Source: JAAYQA01 sp964510345
GTDB taxonomy: Bacteria; Bacillota; Clostridia; Tissierellales; Peptoniphilaceae
Direction of reading: 5' to 3'
Assembly (NCBI GenBank): GCA_964510345.1
Contig: CAZEBB010000001.1
Coordinates: 62,001 to 126,000, forward strand
DNA: 64,000 nucleotides
Shown here: piece by piece, positions 7,739 to 17,014 of the stretch
Position numbering within the stretch: position 1 is the stretch's first letter
Layout of the letters: the number at the start of each line of letters is the position of its first letter
Notes under the pieces: model-generated
Databases searched by the model: none
The model's input: only the letters and a program-made list of their open reading frames with translations
What the model was told of the DNA's origin: nothing
Position numbers and translations under genes: made by a program

Positions 7739-10347
7739 AAACCATGACTCCGATGATGCAACAATACACGAGCATTAAGGAGCGTCATGCGGATTCAATT
7801 CTATTGTTTCGGCTGGGCGATTTTTATGAGATGTTCTTTGAGGACGCAAAAGTAGCAGCGAGAGAATTGGAAATCGCCCTTACACAGCGCGATATGGGAA
7901 ACGGTGAAAAAGCGGCGATGTGCGGCGTGCCGCATCACTCGAGTGATCCGTATATTGCAAAACTGGTCGAACGAGGTTATAAAGTTGCGATTTGTGAACA
8001 ACTGGAGGACCCCAAAGAAGCAAAAGGGATTGTTGAAAGGGACGTTGTCCGCGTGATCACCCCGGGGACGGTCATCAACACCCAAGAGATGCGTGCAGAC
8101 AACAACCACCTGCTCGCCGTTCACTACCATACAACGGGATTTGCCTTAGCGGCTGTCGATATCGGTACCGGAGAACTCTCAGTCACCGCTTTTGAAGACG
8201 CAGCGATCGCCGCGTATCCGCTCCTACTCGACGAGATTGCCAGGTGGCAACCCTCCGAAATTCTGTTGTCGGATACGCTTTTTGGAAATGAAAGTTTTCA
8301 GACTGAAATGACCGATCGGTACGGTTGTCTGATGACCGTCTACGATCGGTATTCGTTCAGCTCTGAAGAACAGGTGGAGTACATTCGAACCAAACTTCCA
8401 CTTCTCAATAAAAAGAGCCCGATCTTTCAAAGCCCTACAGCCATACAAGTACTTCACGGTTTATTGCAATATATTTATCAGTATCAAAAAGAACCGCTCA
8501 AACACTTACAAACGGCCCGGTGGTACGATCTGTCCATTTGGATGGGGATCGACCAGAACACGAGGTCTCATTTAGAAATCCAAAAAAATCTGCGGACAGC
8601 CGACAGTAAGAACACGCTATTTTCTGTCTTGCACCACACCAAAACGGCAATGGGAACGCGTAAACTCCATCAATTCTTGGAGCGTCCTCTACGTAGAGAA
8701 AAAGAAATCGAACAGCGTCTCGACATCGTCGAAGCGCTTGTCGACGAGCCGACCAATCGACTTCATGTCGCTTCCCATTTAGATGGTGTCCACGATATGG
8801 ACCGACTCGTCGGGAAGCTCTCGTATCAACGTGCCAACGCGAGAGACTTACTCGCGCTGAAAAACTCTCTCGCCAATGTACACCAGTTGAAAAGTTATTT
8901 GTTGCGTACGGCGTCCCCTTTGCTGCGAGAATACGGCGACCGCATCGATGTTTTGGAAGATGTGAGCACGCTGATCGAAGACTCGATCAATGAGGATCCA
9001 CCGATCGGGCTCACAGAGGGAGGCCTCATCAAAGTCGGCTATCACGAAGAGCTCGACCAACTGCGCGATACGAGCCTAAGGGGCCAGGAAGCGCTATTGC
9101 AATATGAGATGGATGAGCGCGAAGCGACCGGCATTAAAAATTTGAAGATCGTCTATCATAAGAACAAGGGCTATTATCTGGATGTGACAAAATCACATCT
9201 GGAGAAAGTTCCGGCTCACTACAACCGGGCGCAAACGCTAACCAATTCTGAAAGGTATACGACGGACCAGCTTCTTTCGATCCAACGCATGGTACAAGAC
9301 AGCAGTTTCGAAACTCGTGAACTGGAGTACGAGATTTTCCAAGAGATTCGAAGCTTTATCTTGGATCGGACCGAGCGATTGCAGAGAACTTCATCGATTG
9401 TTGCAGAGCTGGATGTCTTCTACAGCTTTGCGCATGCGGCGACACTTCATCAATATGTACGCCCACGATTTCGTAAAGATGCGAAGATTCTCATCGAAGA
9501 GGGTCGGCATCCCGTCGTCGAACAAAACCTCCCCGAAGGCGGTTTTATCCACAACGACACGGATATCGGAAGTCCCACAAATCTGATCCAAGTCATCACC
9601 GGTCCGAACATGGCCGGAAAGTCGACGTATATGCGACAGGTCGCACTGATCGTCCTGATGGCGCAGATCGGTTCGTTTGTTCCGGCAAAAAGTTGTCGTA
9701 TGGGGATTGTCGACCAGCTCTTTACGCGCATCGGAGCCACCGACCACGTGTCTTCCGGCGATTCCACCTTTATGGTCGAAATGAAAGAGATGGCCTATAT
9801 ACTCGCACATGCGACACCGAAGAGCCTGTTGATCTTAGATGAGATCGGTAGGGGTACGAGTACCTTCGACGGAATGAGCATCGCCTGGGCCATTATGGAG
9901 CATCTGGCGACGGAATGCAAAGCGAAAACACTCTTTGCGACCCACTACCATGAGCTCACCGCACTCGCGGATCACTTCGATGAAATAAAGAATATGACAA
10001 TTGCCGTACGCGAAGAGGTCACTCACATCGTCTTTCTACGAAAGATTATGGCGGGACAAACGGATCGGAGTTATGGTATCGAAGTCGCAAAAATGGCTAA
10101 TTTCCCGGCATCGATCATCTATCGAGCGACGCAAGTTTTACGTGAACTCGAAAAATCTCGGCACGATATTTCCCTGCCATTGCCCTCCGCAGAAGACCCC
10201 ATCGTCCAAATGGATCTACGCGACATCGAACTCAAGCAGTTCGCGGCTTCCATCCAAAAAATCGACATTGATTCAATGACGCCGATCGAGGCTCTGAATA
10301 CGCTCCAAAGGCTTCAACAAACCGCCATTGAACTGGGAGAGAAATAA
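7735..10347 (+). CDS. mutS: DNA mismatch repair protein MutS
   Basis: MutS recognises base mismatches and starts repair with MutL. The 870-residue protein has the mismatch-contact Phe-X-Glu in GDFYEMF near residue 27, the connector and lever domains, and the C-terminal ABC ATPase. The ATPase shows Walker A GPNMAGKST, Walker B ILDEIGRGTSTFDG and the switch segment ATHYHELT. Length is normal (about 850-880). The GTG start overlaps the miaB stop (GTGA) after a GGAGAGAGGA ribosome binding site. The stop shares one base with the mutL start. It is distinct from mutS2 at the right edge of the window. Confidence 0.98.
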   Translation: MKTMTPMMQQYTSIKERHADSILLFRLGDFYEMFFEDAKVAARELEIALTQRDMGNGEKAAMCGVPHHSSDPYIAKLVERGYKVAICEQLEDPKEAKGIVERDVVRVITPGTVINTQEMRADNNHLLAVHYHTTGFALAAVDIGTGELSVTAFEDAAIAAYPLLLDEIARWQPSEILLSDTLFGNESFQTEMTDRYGCLMTVYDRYSFSSEEQVEYIRTKLPLLNKKSPIFQSPTAIQVLHGLLQYIYQYQKEPLKHLQTARWYDLSIWMGIDQNTRSHLEIQKNLRTADSKNTLFSVLHHTKTAMGTRKLHQFLERPLRREKEIEQRLDIVEALVDEPTNRLHVASHLDGVHDMDRLVGKLSYQRANARDLLALKNSLANVHQLKSYLLRTASPLLREYGDRIDVLEDVSTLIEDSINEDPPIGLTEGGLIKVGYHEELDQLRDTSLRGQEALLQYEMDEREATGIKNLKIVYHKNKGYYLDVTKSHLEKVPAHYNRAQTLTNSERYTTDQLLSIQRMVQDSSFETRELEYEIFQEIRSFILDRTERLQRTSSIVAELDVFYSFAHAATLHQYVRPRFRKDAKILIEEGRHPVVEQNLPEGGFIHNDTDIGSPTNLIQVITGPNMAGKSTYMRQVALIVLMAQIGSFVPAKSCRMGIVDQLFTRIGATDHVSSGDSTFMVEMKEMAYILAHATPKSLLILDEIGRGTSTFDGMSIAWAIMEHLATECKAKTLFATHYHELTALADHFDEIKNMTIAVREEVTHIVFLRKIMAGQTDRSYGIEVAKMANFPASIIYRATQVLRELEKSRHDISLPLPSAEDPIVQMDLRDIELKQFAASIQKIDIDSMTPIEALNTLQRLQQTAIELGEK

Positions 10348-12170
10348 TGAGCATACAGATTCTCAACGAACAGACCATATTAAAAATCGCCGCCGGCGAA
10401 GTGATCGAAAATCCGGCTTCGGTCGTCAAGGAACTCGTAGAAAATGCGATCGATGCGAAGGCGACGCAGATCGCTGTCGAAGTCCACAATGGTGGCAAAA
10501 GCATCATACGAGTGACGGATAATGGAGAGGGGATCCCGAAAGATGAGATCGACCTCGCTTTTACAAGACATGCGACGAGCAAAGTACAGAATTATGAAGA
10601 CCTGTTTCGCATTGAAACTATGGGTTTCAGGGGAGAAGCTCTCGCCAGCATTCGCGCCGTATCCACCGTCACCGTCTTAAGTAAACAGCCTCAGGATGAA
10701 ATCGGAGCCTTCGTCAAATACGATGACCCGAAGGATCCACTGCGTCAAAACATCGCCCACAATACCGGAACCACGGTGATCGTAGAAGACCTGTTCGGTC
10801 GCGTTCCCGTACGAGCCGGATTTATGAAATCGGCGCTTGCGGAAGCCAATCGCATCACGGATTTGCTCTATCGTTTTGCTGTTGCAAATCCGTTGATCTC
10901 GTTCAAATACAGTAAAGATGACAAAATCCTTCTCCGGACGAGCGGTTCTTCACCGGCGGACGCGATTGTCGAACTGTTCGGGACCGATGTCAGCGATCAG
11001 TTGATCCCTGTCGATTTTCAGGATCACGGTTTAAAAGTATACGGATGGATCGGCAAAACTTCGCTGTATCGAGGCAATCGGAGCATGCAATACCTGTTTG
11101 CCAACCAAAGAATTATCCAAGAGCCTTCATTGGTTCAGATCATCGAAGCGGAGTACAGCGGAAAGATCCCACATGGACGTTACCCGATCTTCTTCTTATG
11201 GGTGGAGGTCGCCCCTGATCAGGTCGATGTCAACATTCACCCGACAAAGCAACGCGTTCAATGGGTCAAAGAGCAGGTCTTTGCACCGATGAAAGACGAA
11301 GTCCGCCGTTTGCTGTTGACTGAGAATGAAAAGAATCGCCTCCCCGAGAAAACAGAGGAAGCCAAGCCGGAGCGTGTCAATCTATTTACGATGGACGAAT
11401 ACCGCGCCATGAAGGGGATGCAATCTACGAAAAGGAAAGATGCCGTATCCGATCCCAAGATCGATTATCGAACGCTCCAAGAAGCGACAATGCCGCAACG
11501 CACTCCGCAGGTTCGCAAAGTTCCTCCCGTCCAACAGACGATGCCATTGCCGATCTCAAAAGAAGAGAAGGCAGATGACTGGTTTTTACAGCTTCGCTAT
11601 ATAGGAACAATCGCAAAGACGTATCTGCTATTTGAAGATGCTGTACGTATGGAAATGGTACTATTGGATCAACATGCCGCTCATGAACGAATCTTATACG
11701 ACAGTTTCATAAAAAAAGGGAAGGGAACATCCCTACAGACTCAAATGTTGCTCGTTCCACAGACGCTGCGCATCAAACCCCAAGAAGAAGAGCTTCTGGT
11801 GAGAAACCTCTCACTGCTCGAAGAACTTGGATTCATCGCCGAATCGATCGGAGAGTCGATGTTTGCCATACGCGGCATCCCGTATCAATTCGGTCGCCTG
11901 CAAAGCCCCCAAAACCTGTTTTACAGTTTGATTGACACTTTGCACAAAGAGACGAAACTACCGGAACAAGACATCAAAGACCGCTTGATCAAACGCGCAT
12001 GCACCGAAGCGGTCAAGGCGGGGGAAAACTTGCACGAGTGGTCAGTCGACGAGCTGATGAAGGCATTGTCCACAACGGAACACCCGCATACTTGCCCACA
12101 TGGTAGGCCTACGTACGTACGCGTACCACTGCGCAATATGCACAAATGGTTCCAGCGGATTCCATCATGA
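10347..12170 (+). CDS. mutL: DNA mismatch repair protein MutL (endonuclease type)
   Basis: MutL couples mismatch recognition to strand incision. The GHKL ATPase half shows ENAIDAKA, DNGEGIP and GFRGEALAS. The C-terminal half carries the nuclease-type motifs DQHAAHERILYD, ACTEAVKAGENL and CPHGRP, as in Bacillus-type MutL that nicks DNA itself. In the DQHA(X)2E(X)4E motif the last acidic residue is Asp rather than Glu, a conservative change. A Pro/Lys-rich linker lies at about residues 330-400. It starts within the mutS stop codon and ends by ATGA overlap with miaA. Confidence 0.97.
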   Translation: MSIQILNEQTILKIAAGEVIENPASVVKELVENAIDAKATQIAVEVHNGGKSIIRVTDNGEGIPKDEIDLAFTRHATSKVQNYEDLFRIETMGFRGEALASIRAVSTVTVLSKQPQDEIGAFVKYDDPKDPLRQNIAHNTGTTVIVEDLFGRVPVRAGFMKSALAEANRITDLLYRFAVANPLISFKYSKDDKILLRTSGSSPADAIVELFGTDVSDQLIPVDFQDHGLKVYGWIGKTSLYRGNRSMQYLFANQRIIQEPSLVQIIEAEYSGKIPHGRYPIFFLWVEVAPDQVDVNIHPTKQRVQWVKEQVFAPMKDEVRRLLLTENEKNRLPEKTEEAKPERVNLFTMDEYRAMKGMQSTKRKDAVSDPKIDYRTLQEATMPQRTPQVRKVPPVQQTMPLPISKEEKADDWFLQLRYIGTIAKTYLLFEDAVRMEMVLLDQHAAHERILYDSFIKKGKGTSLQTQMLLVPQTLRIKPQEEELLVRNLSLLEELGFIAESIGESMFAIRGIPYQFGRLQSPQNLFYSLIDTLHKETKLPEQDIKDRLIKRACTEAVKAGENLHEWSVDELMKALSTTEHPHTCPHGRPTYVRVPLRNMHKWFQRIPS

Positions 12171-13072
12171 GACAGGCGATTATTGTCGTTGGACCCACAG
12201 CCAGCGGTAAATCCGCTTTTGCTGTACAATTGGCCCAAGCGTACCAAACAGAGATCATCAGCGCTGATTCCATGCAGATTTATCGCAAATTAGATATCGG
12301 GACGGCAAAGAGTACCCCGGATGAGATGCGAGGCATACCCCATCACGGAATCGACATCGCATCGATCGGTGACGCCTTCAGTGTCGCTGATTTCCAACGC
12401 TATGCTTTCCGAGAAATCGACCGATGTAATCAAAGCGGGAAGATCCCGATCATCGCCGGAGGCACCGGCCTCTACATCCAGTCGCTTCTCTATGATTTAG
12501 ACTTCTCATCGGCGGGCGCAACAAAGAAGATTGTAGAGCCCGATATAAATACAGAAGCTCTCTATCTCATGCTACAAGAGAAGGATCCTTCCGCGGCGGA
12601 AAAGATTCATCCTAACAATCGAAGGCGTGTCGTTCGGGCACTGCAAATTGCCTCCGAAGCATCGACGCCCAGAGACGATCGATTTCGCGTGCCCAGAGAA
12701 GATTTCCAAGCGGTCGTTTTCGGACTGCACTATCCAAGGGATGTCTTATGTCAGAGAATCGAGGCCCGGGTGGATCAGATGTTAACAAAAGGCTTGATCG
12801 ACGAATGTAAGCGCGTGCTTTTTCCGTTCGGTCGACACAATCAAGCGGCGGCAGCAATCGGTTATCAAGAGACGATCGACTTCCTGAAAGGACTCTTGAC
12901 CGTAGATGAGTTACGCCAATCGATTATCGTCCACACGCGCCAATATGCCAAGCGGCAGATGACCTGGTTTCGTAGGATGCCTGAAATCCATTGGCTGGAT
13001 ATGGAAACCATGAGTGTAGAAGACGTCTTCCGGCGTGCAAAAGAGGTTATTCAACGTGAAATTATCGAATAG
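12167..13072 (+). CDS. miaA: tRNA dimethylallyltransferase
   Basis: MiaA transfers a dimethylallyl group to A37 of tRNA, making i6A, the substrate of MiaB from the same cluster. The 301-residue protein starts MRQAIIVVGPTASGKSA with the P-loop at 9-16. It then shows ISADSMQIYRKLDIGTAK and AGGTGLYIQ, and ends with the QYAKRQMTWFRR motif. The ATG at 12167 overlaps the mutL stop (ATGA); an ATG seven codons upstream is possible. The substrate DMAPP comes from the IspH/IspG pathway, both also in this window. The 3' end overlaps the ribosome binding site of the next gene. Confidence 0.96.
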   Translation: MRQAIIVVGPTASGKSAFAVQLAQAYQTEIISADSMQIYRKLDIGTAKSTPDEMRGIPHHGIDIASIGDAFSVADFQRYAFREIDRCNQSGKIPIIAGGTGLYIQSLLYDLDFSSAGATKKIVEPDINTEALYLMLQEKDPSAAEKIHPNNRRRVVRALQIASEASTPRDDRFRVPREDFQAVVFGLHYPRDVLCQRIEARVDQMLTKGLIDECKRVLFPFGRHNQAAAAIGYQETIDFLKGLLTVDELRQSIIVHTRQYAKRQMTWFRRMPEIHWLDMETMSVEDVFRRAKEVIQREIIE

Positions 13073-14375
13073 TGAAAAATTATTGCGGGAATCCTTCGGG
13101 ATTCCCGTTGAAGTGATCCAATTTGTCCAACAAAAAGAGACACAGGTACAGGACGTCTTCGCCCATCATCAGGAGATTCGTGCTTATAATCAGATGAAAG
13201 TCATTCAGGCTTTTCAAGAACAACGTCTCAGCGCGACGGACTTCTACTCGCCGACCGGATATGGGTACGGGGACCAAGGCAGAGATAAAGTCGATGAAGT
13301 GTTCGCTTCCGTATTCCGCACTGAGGATGCGTTGGTACGCTCATCGATCGCATCCGGGACGCACGCACTCACGCTGTGCTTACAGGGGGTTCTGCTACCC
13401 GGGGATGAAATGCTTTGCATTACCGACACTCCCTACGACACCATGCAGAAGATCATCGGTCTGAAGGGTGCATTGCCTCATACGCTGAAAGAATGGGGAA
13501 TCCGATATCGTCAATTGAATCTGAAAGATGAGGCAATCGATCTCGAATCGATCGAAGATGCGCTGACACCGGACACGAAGATGGTGTATCTCCAACGTTC
13601 CACAGGATACAGCGATCGCAGTGCCATCCCCATCGATGAAATGCGTGACGCTATCGCGATCGTTAAGCGGGTGAGACCGGATATGATCGTCATGGTCGAC
13701 AATTGCTACGGCGAATTTACGGAGATCATTGAACCCTCAGAGATCGGTGCTGACTTGATTGCCGGATCGCTAATTAAAAACCCGGGTGGCGGTATTGCGA
13801 GATCCGGAGGTTATGTCGCCGGAAAACGCGAACTCGTGGAGCGAATCGCTTATCGACTCACCGCGCCCGGTTTAGGCAGAGATGTCGGCCTGAGTTACGG
13901 CACGACAAGAGAAGTGTTACAAGGATTGTACTTTGCACCCCATATCACCTGTGAAGCCATGCAAGTTGCTATTTTGTTTGCCGCCGTATACGATGCCATC
14001 GGGTATACGGTTCGTCCGAGCACCTCGCAAACGCGCTCAGACATCGTGCAGACAATCCAGCTCGGCACTCCGGACGAAATTTGCCGTTTCTGCGAGGCGG
14101 TGCAAAGCGCAGGTTCTATCGACGCACACGTCACGCCTATTCCTTGGGATATGCCCGGATATAGCGATCAAATCATTATGGCTTCCAGCGGTTTTGTCGA
14201 AGGTTCTTCGATCGAAGTGAGCGCAGATGGACCGCTTCGACCTCCCTACAATGTCTTCTATCAAGGAGGACTGACATATGATCAGGGTAAACTTGCCGTA
14301 ATGAAGTCAGTCGCGGCGCTCTTTGCCAACCATCATCTTCAATGGGATGGAGAACGCTTTGTAAAGAGTGCGTAA
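13056..14375 (+). CDS. YnbB-like PLP protein (methionine gamma-lyase / 'aluminum resistance' family)
   Basis: This fold-type I PLP protein of about 439 residues belongs to the family annotated as methionine gamma-lyase family or aluminum resistance protein (B. subtilis YnbB). Recognisable parts are FYSPTGYGYGDQGRD, IASGTHAL, VDNCYGEF and the likely PLP lysine in GSLIKNPGGGIA near residue 240. I prefer GTG 13056, nine bases after AAGAGG; a GTG at 13035 would lengthen it by seven residues. It overlaps the end of miaA. In Bacillus ynbB lies a few genes beyond miaA with hfq and hflX between; those two are absent here. The true reaction of the family is not settled. Confidence 0.9.
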   Translation: MKLSNSEKLLRESFGIPVEVIQFVQQKETQVQDVFAHHQEIRAYNQMKVIQAFQEQRLSATDFYSPTGYGYGDQGRDKVDEVFASVFRTEDALVRSSIASGTHALTLCLQGVLLPGDEMLCITDTPYDTMQKIIGLKGALPHTLKEWGIRYRQLNLKDEAIDLESIEDALTPDTKMVYLQRSTGYSDRSAIPIDEMRDAIAIVKRVRPDMIVMVDNCYGEFTEIIEPSEIGADLIAGSLIKNPGGGIARSGGYVAGKRELVERIAYRLTAPGLGRDVGLSYGTTREVLQGLYFAPHITCEAMQVAILFAAVYDAIGYTVRPSTSQTRSDIVQTIQLGTPDEICRFCEAVQSAGSIDAHVTPIPWDMPGYSDQIIMASSGFVEGSSIEVSADGPLRPPYNVFYQGGLTYDQGKLAVMKSVAALFANHHLQWDGERFVKSA

Positions 14376-14455
14376 TAAATGACGTCTTCCGTGAAATCGA
14401 CTCCGGCATAGGGTATATGTAAAGTGTTAAGCAAATTCGAAAAGGAGGCTATTTC

Positions 14456-16909
14456 ATGAACAGAAAGACCCTACGCTATCTGGCAATGGTGTTGAGTTTT
14501 GTCTTTATGATCAGTGTGTTCCCGGTCAATGTATTCGCTGCACCGGAAACCTTGACAATTTTCCACACCAATGACGTACACGGTCAAGCGATCGGCGACC
14601 CTGCCGTTGACGAAGACGGCAAGACGAACGAGACCGGAATCATCGGTTACGCTCGCTACCAGACTCTCTTAACAGAGGCGAAGTCCAACGGTGACGTCCT
14701 CGTCTTCGATTCCGGAGATAATCTACATGGATCCAACTTTGCATCCTTATCCGAAGGTTATAATATGGTAACCATGATGAATGAGATCGGAGTGGAGGCT
14801 TTCGTCCCCGGAAATCACGATTTTAACTACGGTTACCAGCGCCTCTTAGAGTTAACCGAAGAATTAAAAGCCAAGATTTTGGCGGCCAATGTCGTCTATG
14901 AAAACACCGGAAAGCCTGTCTTCGGAGAGAATCTGATGATCAATAAAGGCGCATACCAAATCGGTGTGTTCGGGTTAGCGACTCCCGAGACGAAAACCAA
15001 GTCGAACCCTTTAAATACGCAAGGAATTAAATTCCTCGATGCCGTTGAGGTCGCAAAAGCTCAAATCAGCGAGCTGAAATCGCAAGGAGCGGACCTCATT
15101 ATCCTATTAAGCCATCTGGGATTGGATGCAGAGTCAGAGGTGACGACGTACAGCGTACTCGATGAGGTCAACGGAATCGACTTAGTGCTGGACGGTCATA
15201 GTCACACCTCTCTCGATCAGGGTGAAAAGTATAAGAACACTTGGATCGCGTCGACTAACGGATACTTCGATACGATCGGTAAAGTGGTCGTTACGATGGA
15301 TGGTGAGAAAGTCCAGTCGATCGTACCCAGCCACCTCACTTTTGCAGAAGTTCGCGATGTCGAACCGGATGCGACGCTGAGCGCACTGATTAATGAACGC
15401 GTCGGAGAGAATGACAAAGTCCTCAAAGAAGTCATCGGAACGACCAACAATGACTTGGAGGGCGAACGAGAGCAAGTTCGCTCCGGTGAAACCAATTTAG
15501 GAAATCTCATCACCGATGCAATGCTCGCAGAATCTAAAGCAGATATCGTTCTGACCAATGGAGGAGGAATCCGTGCTTCGATTGCTAAAGGTGACATCAC
15601 CGTTGGCGATGTACAGACAGTATTACCGTTTGGAAACGCACTGACCGTCATTAAGGTCACCGGACAAGATGTGTTGGATGCACTGAAATACGGCGTCGAC
15701 GCCTGGCCGGCAGCTGCCGGTAAAATGCCGCACGTAGCGGGAATGAAAGTCGTGATCACAGCAACCGGTACCGGGAATGAAGTTACCGCCACCATCGATG
15801 GCGAGCCGATCGACCCGAAAGCCACGTATCAACTTGCGACGAACGATTTTATGGCCGTCGGCGGTGACGGGTATAAGTCCTTTGAAGGAAAAGAACAAGT
15901 GAGCCTCCACGGTCTCCTGGTCGATATCGTGATCGACTATATCAAGGATAACACCGGAGATGATGGACTAACTGTAACAAAAGACGGACGTATGACCGTC
16001 GCACCGTTCTTATCTCAACGCGTATCCGGTGAGAACCGATTCGATACCGCGGTGGCGATCTCCAAGGCAAACTTTACAACCTCGGATGTCGTCGTCCTCG
16101 CCAGCGGATTGGATGCGGCACTTCCCGATGCTTTGACGGCGGCTCCTTTGGCAGCAAAATATGAGGCACCGATCTTACTCGTCAATAAGACCACGGCACC
16201 CAAAGTCGTCCTCGATGAGATCGCGCGACTCAAAGCAAGTGAAGTCTATGTCGTCGGCGGTGTGAACAGCGTGGGTGAAGAAGTCATTACGGCCCTCGGA
16301 AAAGATGTAAAAGTCGCTCGACTCGCGGGGGACAACCGCTATGAAACTGCCAATGCCATCGCGAATAAGATGTTTTCTGATGGAACTGCGAAAGCAAATC
16401 TCTATCTCGCATCCGGTCAGAACCTGGTCGACGCATTGTCGATCTCAAATCTCGCCGTGCGCGATCAAGCACCGATCTTGCTGACGGCAAAAGAAGGCGT
16501 TTCTGCTGAGACGAAAGCTATTGCCGATCAAGCGTCTACACTTACGGCAGCCGGAGGCCCCGCATGGATCCCTGACACTGTTTTAGATTCGATCAGTGCA
16601 AAAACGACCCGTTTGTCCGGCAGCGATCGCTATGCGACAGCCGTGACCATCGCAAAAGAAGTCGATGACGCATCTCATGTTGCCGTGGCGAGCGGAACGG
16701 TCGCAGTGGATGCACTTGCGGCAGCACCGATCTTAGAAAAAACGGACTCCGTACTCGTGCTCTCAGAGGCAACTTCTCTACCCAAAGTTGTTGCAACTTA
16801 TTTGAATGACTTGAAACCGGAAACGATCACCGTATACGGCGGCTTATCGACGATCGGCTTCCGCGTCGAAGCTGCCCTATCGGGACTTGTCGTTCCGGCA
16901 GCTGAATAG
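14456..16909 (+). CDS. Secreted 5'-nucleotidase/metallophosphatase with CWB2 cell-wall anchors
   Basis: An 817-residue exported enzyme. A signal peptide spans residues 1-28 (VNVFAAP cleavage region). A UshA-type metallophosphatase follows, with metal-binding HTNDVHG, SGDNLHG, GNHDFNYG and DGHSHT. Next is the 5'-nucleotidase substrate domain with GETNLGNLITDAM and TNGGGIRASI, to about residue 510. The C-terminal 300 residues are three CWB2 repeats (starts RVSGENRFDTA, RLAGDNRYETA and RLSGSDRYATA) that bind anionic wall polymers non-covalently. It probably releases nucleosides from extracellular nucleotides. The ATG follows AAAAGGAGG by seven bases. A strong terminator follows. I saw no clear promoter in the 80 bases before it. 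Confidence 0.95.
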   Translation: MNRKTLRYLAMVLSFVFMISVFPVNVFAAPETLTIFHTNDVHGQAIGDPAVDEDGKTNETGIIGYARYQTLLTEAKSNGDVLVFDSGDNLHGSNFASLSEGYNMVTMMNEIGVEAFVPGNHDFNYGYQRLLELTEELKAKILAANVVYENTGKPVFGENLMINKGAYQIGVFGLATPETKTKSNPLNTQGIKFLDAVEVAKAQISELKSQGADLIILLSHLGLDAESEVTTYSVLDEVNGIDLVLDGHSHTSLDQGEKYKNTWIASTNGYFDTIGKVVVTMDGEKVQSIVPSHLTFAEVRDVEPDATLSALINERVGENDKVLKEVIGTTNNDLEGEREQVRSGETNLGNLITDAMLAESKADIVLTNGGGIRASIAKGDITVGDVQTVLPFGNALTVIKVTGQDVLDALKYGVDAWPAAAGKMPHVAGMKVVITATGTGNEVTATIDGEPIDPKATYQLATNDFMAVGGDGYKSFEGKEQVSLHGLLVDIVIDYIKDNTGDDGLTVTKDGRMTVAPFLSQRVSGENRFDTAVAISKANFTTSDVVVLASGLDAALPDALTAAPLAAKYEAPILLVNKTTAPKVVLDEIARLKASEVYVVGGVNSVGEEVITALGKDVKVARLAGDNRYETANAIANKMFSDGTAKANLYLASGQNLVDALSISNLAVRDQAPILLTAKEGVSAETKAIADQASTLTAAGGPAWIPDTVLDSISAKTTRLSGSDRYATAVTIAKEVDDASHVAVASGTVAVDALAAAPILEKTDSVLVLSEATSLPKVVATYLNDLKPETITVYGGLSTIGFRVEAALSGLVVPAAE

Positions 16910-16917
16910 AATGTCTG

Positions 16918-16950
16918 ACAGAACCGCCTTCGGGTGGTTCTGTTATTCTA
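16918..16950 (+). terminator. Terminator after the 5'-nucleotidase
   Basis: ACAGAACCGCC (16918-16928) pairs with GGTGGTTCTGT (16933-16943, one G-U) around a TTCG loop, followed by a short T-rich tract. Confidence 0.85.
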
Positions 16951-16966
16951 TAAACATTCTTTTTGG

Positions 16967-16995
16967 TTGACTTGTCATACAAAAAAGTATAAAAT
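16967..16995 (+). promoter_or_regulatory. Promoter of the phospholipase C-like gene
   Basis: TTGACT (16967-16972) and TAAAAT (16990-16995) are separated by 17 bases, a good sigma-70-type promoter 20 bases before the GTG start. Confidence 0.65.
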
Positions 16996-17014
16996 TAAAG
17001 TGTTGTGAAAGGGA

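Noticed and set aside
15217..15825. 202-residue minus-strand open frame in the 5'-nucleotidase gene
   Set aside because: Composition is that of an antisense frame of a well-formed gene; no start signal.
16015..16900. Repeats in the 5'-nucleotidase gene as a DNA repeat or CRISPR
   Set aside because: They are diverged protein-level CWB2 repeats of about 90-100 residues, not conserved DNA repeats with spacers.
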